Positions 17,692 to 26,308 of a DNA stretch of 64,000 nt are shown one piece after another. Both the position numbers and the translations under genes were made by a program. Every line of letters starts with the position of its first letter. The stretch's first letter is position 1. Where the stretch lies: assembly GCF_000832065.1 (NCBI RefSeq), contig NZ_JXQM01000019.1, forward strand, positions 1 to 64,000. The letters are read 5' to 3'. Below the pieces are notes generated by a model. It did no database searches and had not been told where the DNA came from. It worked only from the letters and a program-made list of their open reading frames with translations. The stretch is from Nitrosospira sp. NpAV. GTDB taxonomy: Bacteria; Pseudomonadota; Gammaproteobacteria; Burkholderiales; Nitrosomonadaceae.

Positions 17692-18999
17692 TCATACGCC
17701 GACTCCTTCCTTTCCTTTTTCCTTCCGCGGATTGAATTTCACGAGCCGCTGACATAACCGGGCCTGGCGCCTGAGGTGAATATCCATCGCCGGCTCCAGC
17801 CTCAGCAACTCCTCTGCAAGTGCCAAGGCAGCTTCCAGCTCGTGCGTGACATGCTCATGATACTTGGCCAGCGCTTCGATTCCGCGAACCGAATTGCTTT
17901 CCCTGAGGTGCGTCCAGATGGCGATGGCCCGCTCATCCTCTCGCTGATGCCGATGCAATTTGGCGAGAAACAAAAGCGCCGCCTCATCCAATACCCCCCA
18001 CGCACCCGTGAGATGGTCGACGGCATACTGGATATCGCCCCGGGCCGCATGAACCTGCGCGACTTTAAGCACATTGACCGCTTCATGGCCGGGTTCGGTG
18101 TAGGTTTTGGCCAACATCGCCATCAGGGCCGCCAGCGATAAGACATCTCGCTGGTTGTGCTCGGCGATGGCGTGCAACGGCTCCACTCCCCCGCCCCGTA
18201 CGAAGTCCGTCCAGGCTTGAGGAATAAGATGACTGGGAAAATCACTCTCGCGGATAAATCCGAGCAAGCACCGCTCCGCCGTTTGCAGGCGGCAATCATT
18301 CCAGCCGTGCCCGTAGGCGCGGCGCGTGAGATGCAGCAGATCGATATGACCTTTGCCTGGGCCTGTTCCTGTGCCAAAGGGATCAGTTAGCCGTGCCAGC
18401 CGATAACGGGTGGCGAGTAACGGCACGTCGAAACTCTTGCCGTTGTAGGAAACCAGATGGGCGGCGGAGGCGATCCAGCCGGAGATGGTTTCCAGCAAAG
18501 CCGCCTCCCCGGCAAACCCGGTCAGTATCCATTGCCCGAGCCGTAGGCAGTTCCCCTGAACTCGCGCCAGGCACACCATGAAAGGCAATGTGCCGGTGCC
18601 ACCCGCCAGGCCGGTGGTCTCGGTATCGAGGAACAGCAACCCGTCCAGCGCCGCATCCTGCGGCAACCCCAGGGCAGCGAGCGGAGTATCCGCCAAGGCT
18701 GAAAACACAACCTTGCCATGCCGGCTGCCAAGCGGAATAGTCTGATCAATCTGGATCAGCCCCGGCGCGATCACCTCCCCGCGCAGGTGTTTGGCAACCT
18801 CGGCATCGCCGCGTCTTGTCCGGTTAACCCGGTTAGCCGCGTTGCGGAAATCGCCGCCACCGCTGCCACCTCCCAGGCGCTGCAGGCGAACATCCAGCGG
18901 AATCAAGGGCATCTGCAAAGTTTGGGACGGCTTTGCAGCGGGATACCCCGTGGGATGCCTGCCCTTGAGCAAGGCCAGACGCTCAGCCAGCGTCATCAT
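17692..18999 (-). CDS. mrfB: DEDD exonuclease MrfB (YprB family)
   Basis: In Bacillus subtilis MrfB (YprB) is the exonuclease partner of the helicase MrfA in repair of mitomycin C damage. This 435-residue protein has the RNase H-like DEDD signatures LFLDTETTGLAGGTGT, LVSYNGKSFDVPLL and EHNQRDVLSLAAL, followed by a helical TPR-like C-terminal third. Start 18999 makes a 4-nt ATGA overlap with the helicase stop, strong evidence for coupling; a longer frame to 19146 would run deep into the helicase gene. The last residues are Lys/Glu-rich. Confidence 0.85.
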   Translation of the reverse strand: MMTLAERLALLKGRHPTGYPAAKPSQTLQMPLIPLDVRLQRLGGGSGGGDFRNAANRVNRTRRGDAEVAKHLRGEVIAPGLIQIDQTIPLGSRHGKVVFSALADTPLAALGLPQDAALDGLLFLDTETTGLAGGTGTLPFMVCLARVQGNCLRLGQWILTGFAGEAALLETISGWIASAAHLVSYNGKSFDVPLLATRYRLARLTDPFGTGTGPGKGHIDLLHLTRRAYGHGWNDCRLQTAERCLLGFIRESDFPSHLIPQAWTDFVRGGGVEPLHAIAEHNQRDVLSLAALMAMLAKTYTEPGHEAVNVLKVAQVHAARGDIQYAVDHLTGAWGVLDEAALLFLAKLHRHQREDERAIAIWTHLRESNSVRGIEALAKYHEHVTHELEAALALAEELLRLEPAMDIHLRRQARLCQRLVKFNPRKEKGKEGVGV

Positions 19000-21431
19000 G
19001 CTTCCATATCCAGCGTGCGGGCTGGGCCATCTGCCAGGAGCAAATCCAGGACGGTCAGCGCGGCTTGTTTGGGCGCATACCCCCGGCTTTCGTCGGAGGC
19101 AAGTATAGGGCCCACGCAAGAGGGGCAGCCCGACTGGCAGCCACAATCCTTTATCAGCGCAATGGTCCGTGCGATGATCTCATGACGCAGATCGAATAGC
19201 GGTGCGGAAAGCCCGATACCCCCCGCGTAGTTATCGTACAGGAATACCGTGGGGGTGAATTGCCGGTCATCGAGCTGGACCGTTTCACCGGAAATGGTTT
19301 GCGGACTACCCCGTCCGTTCTGGCCGACGCTGGCAAACCAAAGACCCTCGCCATCGCCCACCGCCCTGCCCAGATCATGCCGTTCCGAGAGAGTCAACAG
19401 GGCCGCCACGTGATGCAGCGCGTAGGCCGCGCCGAGAAATCCATCCAGCGCCTGCCAGCGCGCGGGAAAAGCGGCTTCCAATGCATTGGGGCTGGCCTGC
19501 CACCATACCGCAGTGGTATGCATCTCGTGGTCCGGCAGATGGACCTTGCCATAGCCCACATTCTCATGGCTGTAGTAGCGTATCTTCTTGTAGCCCGCGA
19601 CACGGCGCACCAGATGCACTTCGCCACGGCCGCACAGCCCGTTCGATTGCTTGTCTTCTTCGAAGCAGTCAAGAATCTTGAGCCGGGTGTAGTCTATCGC
19701 ATCGGTATAGTAGTCGGCGCGGGTCTTCGTCACGAAGGCTTTACGTCCTTCCCAGTCCAGTTTCTCGACTTGCCACGGGTTTGCCTGGATCAGATAGATC
19801 GCACCCTCGTATAGGGTCAACGCCGCGGTGGAATAATCAGCTTCGGCAATCACATCCTGCTTTCCGTCCGTTACATCCACCACCACGAAATTACCGTCCG
19901 CCACCGAGCGCAGGCTGACGCTGTTGGCGGGGTAGCTGTCCGCCATCCAGTGCCACCGCTGTCCTTCGTGGTGCAGCACACCCTGCGCCTCAAGGTAGCT
20001 CAGCATCTCCGCCAGCGGCTCCTTGCCAAAGCGCTCGTTATCCTGAAACGGCAGCTCAAACGCGGCGCAGCGAATGTGATCCATCAGGATCAGCAACTGG
20101 TCCGGATCGATGCAGCCGTGTTCGGGCGAAGCGGAAGTAAAGAATTCGGGATTGCGGATGATGTACTGATCCAGCGGATCGCTGGTGGCAATCAATACCC
20201 CCAGCGCGGGCCGGTTACGCCGCCCTGCCCGGCCCAGCCGCTGCCAGGTGCCGGCAATGGTGCCCGGAAAACCATTGAGCAGGCATACGTCCAACCCGCC
20301 AATATCCACCCCCAGCTCCAGCGCATTCGTCGCCACCACGCAATCCAGTTGCCCACCCCGCAGCCGCACCGCGGTGCCGCGCCGCTCCGTGGGCAGATAG
20401 CCGCCGCGATAAGCGGCGATGCGCGGTGCCTGCCGCGGATCATTGTCGAACACATCCTTCAGATACTTGGTCAGCACCTCCACCATCAAGCGGGTATTGG
20501 CGAATACGATGGTCTTGAGTCCGGCCTTGATGGCGCTGCGGGCGATACGGGTGGTCTGGGAGCGGGCCGAGGCGCGCAACCCCAGATCCGGGTTGATCAT
20601 GGGCGGATTCCAGAACAGCAAATGCTTCTCGCCCGCCGGCGCGCCCGACCGGTCTATCGCCACCACCGGCGCGCCCAGTAATCCGCTCGCCAGCTGGCCC
20701 GGATTCGCAATCGTTGCCGAGCAAAAAATATAGGTAGGCTTGGCGCCATAAAATCCGCAGATGCGATTCAGGCGGCGGATGACATTGGCAACGTGCGAAC
20801 CGAATACGCCGCGATAGGTATGCATTTCGTCGATAACCACGAATTTCAGGTTCTCGAAGAACTGCGCCCACTTGGTGTGGTGCGGCAGGATGCCCTGATG
20901 CAGCATGTCGGGATTGGAGATGACGATATCGCCATGCATCCGCACGGCCTTGCGCGCGTCCCCCGGCGTATCGCCGTCGAACGTATAAGCTCGCACGCCC
21001 AGGTTGCCCGCCTGATTGAGCTCCAGCAATTCCGCGACCTGATCCTGCGCCAGGGCCTTGGTGGGAAAAAGATAAAGCGCCTTCGAGCGATCCTGGATTG
21101 CCGCCTGCATTACAGGCAGGTTATAGCAAAGCGTCTTGCCGGAGGCCGTAGGCGTGACAATGACAACGTGTTCACCCTGGATGATGCGATCCCACGCCTC
21201 GCGTTGATGGCTGTAGAGCTGGGTGATGCCGCGCTGCGCCAGCCCTTCCGCAATGCGCGCATCCAAGTCCGGAGGGAACGCCGCGTAGCGCGCAGCGCGC
21301 GCGGGAATCAGAAGTTCGCCGGTGATGCGGCGCGCGTGTCGCTGCTTGAGCGCAGGTATCAAGCGATTCACATCGTCCGGCTCTGCCCGCACAACATCAC
21401 CGCCCTGGTCCAGCTCCACTAAATCGTTCAA
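18996..21431 (-). CDS. mrfA: DEAD/DEAH helicase MrfA (YprA family)
   Basis: This is a superfamily 2 helicase of the MrfA/YprA type, which works with MrfB in a UvrA-independent excision route in Bacillus. Visible motifs include VIVTPTASGKT (Walker A, about 92-100), DEMHTYRG (Walker B), SATI (motif III), and a helicase C domain ending GRAGRRNRPALG. A C-terminal DUF1998-type region holds the cluster CGCQSGCPSC, a likely zinc site. I propose TTG 21431 as start because AGGAG lies 5 nt upstream. Longer ATG starts at 21515-21551 lie in or beside a palindromic repeat and have no ribosome site. It is the first gene of the mrfAB operon. Confidence 0.88.
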   Translation of the reverse strand: MNDLVELDQGGDVVRAEPDDVNRLIPALKQRHARRITGELLIPARAARYAAFPPDLDARIAEGLAQRGITQLYSHQREAWDRIIQGEHVVIVTPTASGKTLCYNLPVMQAAIQDRSKALYLFPTKALAQDQVAELLELNQAGNLGVRAYTFDGDTPGDARKAVRMHGDIVISNPDMLHQGILPHHTKWAQFFENLKFVVIDEMHTYRGVFGSHVANVIRRLNRICGFYGAKPTYIFCSATIANPGQLASGLLGAPVVAIDRSGAPAGEKHLLFWNPPMINPDLGLRASARSQTTRIARSAIKAGLKTIVFANTRLMVEVLTKYLKDVFDNDPRQAPRIAAYRGGYLPTERRGTAVRLRGGQLDCVVATNALELGVDIGGLDVCLLNGFPGTIAGTWQRLGRAGRRNRPALGVLIATSDPLDQYIIRNPEFFTSASPEHGCIDPDQLLILMDHIRCAAFELPFQDNERFGKEPLAEMLSYLEAQGVLHHEGQRWHWMADSYPANSVSLRSVADGNFVVVDVTDGKQDVIAEADYSTAALTLYEGAIYLIQANPWQVEKLDWEGRKAFVTKTRADYYTDAIDYTRLKILDCFEEDKQSNGLCGRGEVHLVRRVAGYKKIRYYSHENVGYGKVHLPDHEMHTTAVWWQASPNALEAAFPARWQALDGFLGAAYALHHVAALLTLSERHDLGRAVGDGEGLWFASVGQNGRGSPQTISGETVQLDDRQFTPTVFLYDNYAGGIGLSAPLFDLRHEIIARTIALIKDCGCQSGCPSCVGPILASDESRGYAPKQAALTVLDLLLADGPARTLDMEA

Positions 21432-21516
21432 TTTCACTCCTGCTGCGAGACTCACGGCTATGCTGGAATCAGGTACTGCGCTATTGATCCAGCGAGAAAA
21501 TACTGCGAGTGCCATC

Positions 21517-21537
21517 ATTCCGGGCTTGACCCGGAAT
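21517..21537. repeat. Short palindromic repeat
   Basis: ATTCCGGG (21517-21524) and CCCGGAAT (21530-21537) form a perfect 8-bp stem around CTTGA. It is of the common extragenic palindrome type and sits just upstream of mrfA. Confidence 0.6.
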
Positions 21538-21865
21538 CCAGCCCCAACCATGACGCACTTCTAGCCCCGCCGATTTAACGTTTATGCTATTTGGGCCGCC
21601 GCATCGATAACTAATTCCTGGTGGTAGGACTCCACACATACAGAACAAATGTTCTTGATCCTGGAATTTAACCAAAATATCGTCTAACGTCAACCAACTT
21701 GATCTGCCAGCGAGCATATCAGACTGGAAAATACCGTCAGATCCTTGGCAGCGAGTTCGATGATGCCCTGGAAATTGCGGAACAGACGAGATAAAACCCT
21801 TAAGCTGAAAACGGCGCCTGGATGGACGGCCGCATCCCGGAAAGAAATCGCGGTCGCCAAAAACC
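21538..21865. other. Intergenic region upstream of mrfA
   Basis: About 330 bp between the mrfA leader and the terminator of the PEP-CTERM gene. No convincing frame or RNA gene was seen. Confidence 0.35.
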
Positions 21866-21900
21866 AAAAAGCCACAAAGGGCCATCTGCCCTCTGTGGCT
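21866..21900 (-). terminator. Intrinsic terminator after the PEP-CTERM gene
   Basis: Read on the minus strand, AGCCACAGAGGGC pairs with a near-perfect complement ending TGTGGCT, followed by a T-run (A-run at 21866-21870 on the plus strand). It lies 17 bp after the stop at 21917. Confidence 0.75.
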
Positions 21901-21916
21901 CAGGCTCAGGCGCTGC

Positions 21917-22858
21917 CTAAGCAGTCTTGCGGCGCCGCCCCATAAAACCCACCAGGCCGAGACCCGCCAACAGCATGGCATAGGTTTCGGGTTCCGGCAC
22001 CGGGGATAGCACGAACAGCATGGAGTTGGGTGTGCCCGTGTCCTCGGCCACCAGATAGATGCGGCCGAATTGGTCGACTGTCACACCCTCGATTGCCTGG
22101 GTGGTCACGCCCGATAAATCGAAGGAGCTCAGCACGTTGCCGCTGCGATCCGTTTCCACCAGCTTGCGCGAATCGAGGCTCAGGATCAGCAGATTGTCGG
22201 CCGCGGCCGTGCCGGCCAAACCGTCGATGGGCGACAGCGTCTGCACATCCGACAGGCTGGCCAGGCCCAGGAGGCTGGCATCGAACAACGGCGCCATCGT
22301 CGAGCTGCCGCCTCCGGCGGCGAAGCTCAGCGTGCCGGCGCGCACTTCCATCGGGCTGGCCTGCTTGACGGAAACAAAGCTGCCGTCACGCGGGTCGTAG
22401 CTGATACCCTCTAGTCCCGTGTTGTTGTAGGGATAGTCAGAAACCGAGGCCCATGGGGCGCTTGCCAGCGCAACGCTGCCATTAGCCACATAGGTAAACC
22501 GGAAGGCGTCCTGCAGGCGCTCCTCGCCTACTACCAGCACCCCGTTGCCGAGGTAAGTGAGACCTTCAGCATCATGGTGGCTCGTGGTCGATGGCCAGTT
22601 GCTGAAGACCATTTTTCCCTGCGTCACGCCAGTAAGCGAGACTTCGACGACGCCTTGCCCCTCGTCACCGACGAAAAACAGCGATCCGCGGTCACGGGCA
22701 TAGGTCACGGCCGAGGCTTCGAGCCCCATGCCGCCCAATGCGTCAAGATTGTGGCTGCCGGTCAACTGGTAGCTGCCGAGATTGATCGAAGATCCCGCAT
22801 GCGCCGAGACACAGACCGCGGCGGTAACGATGGCGGTAATCAAATGTCTGAGTTTCAT
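21917..22858 (-). CDS. PEP-CTERM protein with SdiA-regulated-type beta-propeller
   Basis: The 313-residue exported protein has a signal peptide (MKLRHLITAIVTAAVCVSAHA) and a C-terminal sorting signal: VPEPETYAMLLAGLGL then a basic RRRKTA end. Exosortase cleaves such signals as the protein reaches the outer membrane or matrix. The middle resembles the SdiA-regulated family (LEASAVTYARDRGSLFFVGDEG, HHDAEGLTYLGNGVLVVGEE, NTGLEGISYDP), a beta-propeller. Start ATG 22858 has a GGGGAGG upstream. It follows a second PEP-CTERM gene by only 18 bp, so they form one operon. No exosortase gene is in this window. Confidence 0.85.
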   Translation of the reverse strand: MKLRHLITAIVTAAVCVSAHAGSSINLGSYQLTGSHNLDALGGMGLEASAVTYARDRGSLFFVGDEGQGVVEVSLTGVTQGKMVFSNWPSTTSHHDAEGLTYLGNGVLVVGEERLQDAFRFTYVANGSVALASAPWASVSDYPYNNTGLEGISYDPRDGSFVSVKQASPMEVRAGTLSFAAGGGSSTMAPLFDASLLGLASLSDVQTLSPIDGLAGTAAADNLLILSLDSRKLVETDRSGNVLSSFDLSGVTTQAIEGVTVDQFGRIYLVAEDTGTPNSMLFVLSPVPEPETYAMLLAGLGLVGFMGRRRKTA

Positions 22859-22876
22859 GATGAGCAAATCCTCCCC

Positions 22877-23566
22877 TCAATGCTGACGCTTGCGGGCAAC
22901 AGCGCCAATCAGCCCGAGTCCTGCCAGCATCAGTGCAAAGCTTTCAGGTTCCGGAACAGCGCTGACCAGGCCCGGTGAACCTATTTCCGCGCCGTCGTAT
23001 GAGGTGAATGCGCCATTGATACCCACCGCACTTAATTGCGAAACGGCCACATTCGCCAACCCCGCCGCATTGTCAAAAGATTTCCCGGTGGTGGACGCGT
23101 TGAAGCTTATGCCAGTGATCAGGCTTCCACCACTGTTGAAGATGTTCACCGCATCGCCACTGGTGCTCAAACCGACACCCGAGCCGCCATAGTTGCCGAT
23201 GACCAGTCCCGCAGGGGTATCCGTGCCAAACCAGGCGCTCCTGAAGCCTGAATTGATTGAAGAATCATTGGTGCCGCTGGCATTGCTTTCGATGAAAATG
23301 ACCGATTGACCGGCCGCGATGCTGGTCACTCCGCGCAAGGCTACCCCGGAAGCGAACGAGTTGGAGTTGTCATCCACTTTCCAGCCAGTGATATCCACGG
23401 CGGATGATCCGGTATTGGTGAGCTCGAACCAGTCCGCTTCATATGCGGTATTGCCGCTGGCATACGGCGCAACTTCAGAGATAATGATATTGGCATGAGC
23501 CGGGGCAGCGGCGGCGGCGAGTGCGGCAACCAGGCCCAGCAACGGGTTTTTCAAAGCTTTCTTCAT
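22877..23566 (-). CDS. PEP-CTERM protein with lamin-tail domain
   Basis: This 229-residue exported protein has a signal peptide ending AHAN, then a lamin-tail-type beta-sandwich (IIISEVAPYASGN, DWFELTNTGSSAVDITGWKV, IAAGQSVIFIES), and the C-terminal sorting signal VPEPESFALMLAGLGLIG with a basic tail. Lamin-tail domains in secreted bacterial proteins are thought to bind surfaces or polysaccharide. It is the first gene of a two-gene PEP-CTERM operon and shares the exosortase fate of its partner. Confidence 0.87.
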   Translation of the reverse strand: MKKALKNPLLGLVAALAAAAAPAHANIIISEVAPYASGNTAYEADWFELTNTGSSAVDITGWKVDDNSNSFASGVALRGVTSIAAGQSVIFIESNASGTNDSSINSGFRSAWFGTDTPAGLVIGNYGGSGVGLSTSGDAVNIFNSGGSLITGISFNASTTGKSFDNAAGLANVAVSQLSAVGINGAFTSYDGAEIGSPGLVSAVPEPESFALMLAGLGLIGAVARKRQH

Positions 23567-24045
23567 GGCTTTTTCCTATTGTATGGATTAGAGACGGGTA
23601 TGACGGATGTCATTTTCAGATGCCAAGACCGCAAATATTGCGCGGCCCGGCATCTTCATCGCAGTTTTCTGTGATTGCATTACTATAGGGGATGGTTGAC
23701 TTCATCATGATGACGGAGATAGCCTTTCAACATGATGAGATCGGATTAATCCGACGGGCGCATCCCTCTCTCCGCCGACTAAATACCATTCTTTTGTGGA
23801 ATTTATACCGGCGGTTCAGAGAAGCACAGTAGCTTCCGACCTCAACTGACGCACAGTCGACAGCACCCTCCTCCTTCGCAGCAACAGCATCCGCACCTCA
23901 AGTTCCACACTGAAGAACGCCTCGAAAATCTTTTTAACATCTACACCCTTGCCGAGGGGGCGCGTTATCCTCGAGCTTGCGTATGCGATCGCGATAGAGC
24001 GATGGAGAATAGGTTTAGGCATGGTGTATTAGCCTTTGCCCAGAT

Positions 24046-24204
24046 TCAATTAGATTGCTGAACTTGAGCGTGCTGCCGTTCGAGGCTTTCCATTGCATCC
24101 CGGATGAATTTGCCCACCAGATTGCTTAGGCTGCGCTGTTCCAGAGCAGTGAGTTTTCTCAAGCGTTCTTTTTTTCCCCGACGAAATGAATGATGAGAGA
24201 GTTC
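24046..24204 (-). pseudogene. Degenerate ribbon-helix-helix DNA-binding fragment
   Basis: A 52-codon frame with no start codon encodes KKERLRKLTALEQRSLSNL followed by VGKFIRDAMESLERQ, the pattern of a ribbon-helix-helix (CopG/Arc-like) domain as in antitoxins. The first strand and start are missing: a stop lies directly before the frame at about 24205. I take it as a remnant at the left edge of the AT-rich island. The rest of the 23567-24289 gap shows no other supported gene; a 68-codon frame at 23816-24022 lacks a ribosome site. Confidence 0.4.
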
Positions 24205-24289
24205 TTATTGTTGGGTTTGCTATTAACTTAGCTCATGACTAGAATCCACTTAATATGAATAGGGAGTCAGATCGTTCTATTTTTATGGA

Positions 24290-25060
24290 ATGATCAACGG
24301 AATTATGCAAGAAAATTTGAATTCTTTCGCGGAAAGACTCAAGGCCATTCTTGGCGAACGAAATAAGCATCACTGGGGAATCGCCTTAGGCATAGGTCGC
24401 GGAACGATCGGCAATACGTTCAATGGCTCAGTCCCCACGTCAGAGGCGCTAAATGCCATCAGCCGCTCTGAAAATGTCAGTACTACGTGGTTGCTTGAGG
24501 GACGCGAAGATCCTTACTACGTGCGCAAATTTACAGATGATGATGAATGTGTAAATTACCTTGATGCGGTTTTCCTTGAAAGATGGACCATCTATCTGGT
24601 GACAGATCAGAAGCACCTGGCAGTGGCGTTGACAATGCCTGCACAGTACAAAATCAAGGAAGAATGGGTGAGCTATACCCCGGTGGAGGTATTGGCTGGG
24701 CGTTGCGGCAGAAAGACACTAGCCACGGGTGAAAAGGGAATTGCCTTCCTGCAAGGCATTCGTCATCAACGTGTATCCGCAGACCTGGACAATCTTTCAC
24801 ACAACAAGATCGGCACCTACAAATTGCTAAATGCAGAGCAGCCCTTGCTGAATCAGGATATGCTCGCCAAACGAAACCAAAAGATCTTCGATTGGCCAGA
24901 AGAAACCATGAGCCTCACGCCTGAAGAACACATCCTGATTGAGAGTTTCCCGCCACATGGCCGAAGACCAAAAAGCGGCTTACAAGACGATTGGGGACGC
25001 GCTTGTTCAACCGGAAGCGGACAAGTTAGCGGGATGATTGATGAAATTTATTTTTATTAG
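24290..25060 (+). CDS. Phage CI-type repressor, C-terminus frameshifted
   Basis: The 256-residue product begins with a helix-turn-helix like that of phage CI repressors (SFAERLKAILGERN, GIALGIGRGTIGNTFNG, ENVSTTWLLEGREDPYYV). The middle is unfamiliar and does not show a clear S24 peptidase site. At about residue 220 the frame reads LTPEEHILIESF and then turns into a Pro/Arg-rich tail. One base less in the CCC at about 24951-24953 would continue as RHMAEDQKAAYKTIGDALVQ and stop at 25037, the usual repressor ending. So the gene carries a one-base insertion, or the sequence has an error. It precedes two unknown genes by 11 bp. ATG 24305 is an alternative start. Confidence 0.7.
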   Translation: MINGIMQENLNSFAERLKAILGERNKHHWGIALGIGRGTIGNTFNGSVPTSEALNAISRSENVSTTWLLEGREDPYYVRKFTDDDECVNYLDAVFLERWTIYLVTDQKHLAVALTMPAQYKIKEEWVSYTPVEVLAGRCGRKTLATGEKGIAFLQGIRHQRVSADLDNLSHNKIGTYKLLNAEQPLLNQDMLAKRNQKIFDWPEETMSLTPEEHILIESFPPHGRRPKSGLQDDWGRACSTGSGQVSGMIDEIYFY

Positions 25061-25071
25061 GGAGAAATAAA

Positions 25072-25785
25072 ATGCCCCGTGATTCAGACTTTATGGTAGA
25101 GACTTCTTCTAAAGTTTCAGAAAAAATTATGGAACCAAGAGATTCCCTAAAAATATATATTCAATATGAATTTCTTACTATCGAGCAATTCGGGGGGATG
25201 CTACTTGCGATGGATGATATTGCGAAGCTTCTAACTTCCGAAGAAATGAAATATTTTTGGCGGGACATCTTTCAAGATGCGGACAGCTTTCTATGTGGAA
25301 CAGAATTTTCTGAAGGCCGCCGGCAGAGCTTATTACTGAGCATTAATTTTGCCAAGAGTGGAACACTTTGCATTAATACGATTTATACAGGCGACTCAAT
25401 AACATCGCTCTTTACAACGAAACCTGAAATGTGGGGGTTAATAATTACCATAATCGGTCAGTTATTACTCCCTGCCTACACAACATATAGAAGTGATGAA
25501 GAGATTCAACAAAAAATGCACGTTCTACAAGAACAATTAAAAACAGAAAAAATAGAACAGCAATATTGGCAGCGTAAGCATGAAGAATTAACTAACGAAT
25601 TATTCTCCAAACGATTTTTTAGGAAGTTGGAATCCTTAAAACCAGGAGATGAATACTTTTCAGAAAAGAAAGCTATAGATCGCAAACTTAGCGAATTTTA
25701 TTTGAATGCTATAGACAAAAATATTACAAATATTGAAATTAACGGAAAAAAAATAAACCCCCTAGAACATTTTCCGAAGTGGTAG
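25072..25785 (+). CDS. Unknown protein with membrane segment and coiled coil
   Basis: I do not recognise this 237-residue protein. Residues 25-110 form an alpha/beta region ending with the strand SGTLCINTIYTGDSITSLF. One hydrophobic segment follows at about 117-135 (WGLIITIIGQLLLPAY). Next comes a Lys/Glu/Gln-rich coiled coil (about 140-180), then a soluble C-terminus. The layout, a sensor-like domain followed by a membrane segment and a coil, recalls many orphan defence genes. The DNA is strikingly AT-rich, unlike the flanking genome. AGGGAG precedes the ATG. It is probably co-transcribed with the repressor and the next gene. Confidence 0.7.
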   Translation: MPRDSDFMVETSSKVSEKIMEPRDSLKIYIQYEFLTIEQFGGMLLAMDDIAKLLTSEEMKYFWRDIFQDADSFLCGTEFSEGRRQSLLLSINFAKSGTLCINTIYTGDSITSLFTTKPEMWGLIITIIGQLLLPAYTTYRSDEEIQQKMHVLQEQLKTEKIEQQYWQRKHEELTNELFSKRFFRKLESLKPGDEYFSEKKAIDRKLSEFYLNAIDKNITNIEINGKKINPLEHFPKW

Positions 25786-25849
25786 GAAAGAATTTCAAAG
25801 TATGGAATGCCATTCTTAATTCAATTAACAAGGAGCCTGCGGATAAAAT

Positions 25850-26308
25850 ATGGACTGGATAAGTCGCCTTGAATCATTAGATCTGGTAATCAAAGCCCCC
25901 CAGATTCAGGTATTAGATTTCAATGACAGCTTCACAATTGACTCTGCTGCAGCGTTAATGGTTCAAGGTGCGCCCCAATTCTTTGCGTCGCTTAAGCCAA
26001 AAGATAAAGTAGAACTCATGAAGGGTTTCCATACAAGATCGCAAAGCCATCTTCCACCTAAAGATTGGTGGCCGAAAATAAAGGAAGAATTTCATATTTT
26101 CTTATGTACTGATGACAAAAAATATGACGAACTACGTCGGGAGCTTAAATCATCGGGAGGCAAAACATCTGCAACCATTCTGAGTATTATTACGGCGTCA
26201 ATTGGTAGCAAACTTGGTTTTGAGGCCGGTACGATAGTAAGTTTGGTTGCTCTTTGTCTATATGCTTTGTTAAAAATAGGAAAAGAAGCATATTGTGCAA
26301 ATATATAG
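25850..26308 (+). CDS. Unknown protein with C-terminal membrane helix
   Basis: This 152-residue protein has an acidic soluble N-terminus (about 1-105) and a hydrophobic C-terminal stretch at about 112-143 (TSATILSIITASIGSKL, then GTIVSLVALCLYALLK), enough for one or two membrane passes. No family is recognised. AAGGAG lies about 15 nt before the ATG, rather far. It follows the previous gene by 64 bp in the same direction, and its stop abuts the stop of the convergent SIR2 gene with no gap. Composition is AT-rich as in its neighbours. A membrane partner of the preceding gene is plausible. Confidence 0.65.
   Translation: MDWISRLESLDLVIKAPQIQVLDFNDSFTIDSAAALMVQGAPQFFASLKPKDKVELMKGFHTRSQSHLPPKDWWPKIKEEFHIFLCTDDKKYDELRRELKSSGGKTSATILSIITASIGSKLGFEAGTIVSLVALCLYALLKIGKEAYCANI

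Noticed and set aside
23816-24022. 68-codon minus-strand frame beside the RHH fragment
   Set aside because: Considered as a toxin partner, but it lacks a ribosome site and any toxin-like motif.
24940-25060. Programmed frameshift in the repressor
   Set aside because: The CCC site has no slippery heptamer or following pseudoknot that I can see; a mutation or sequencing error is simpler.
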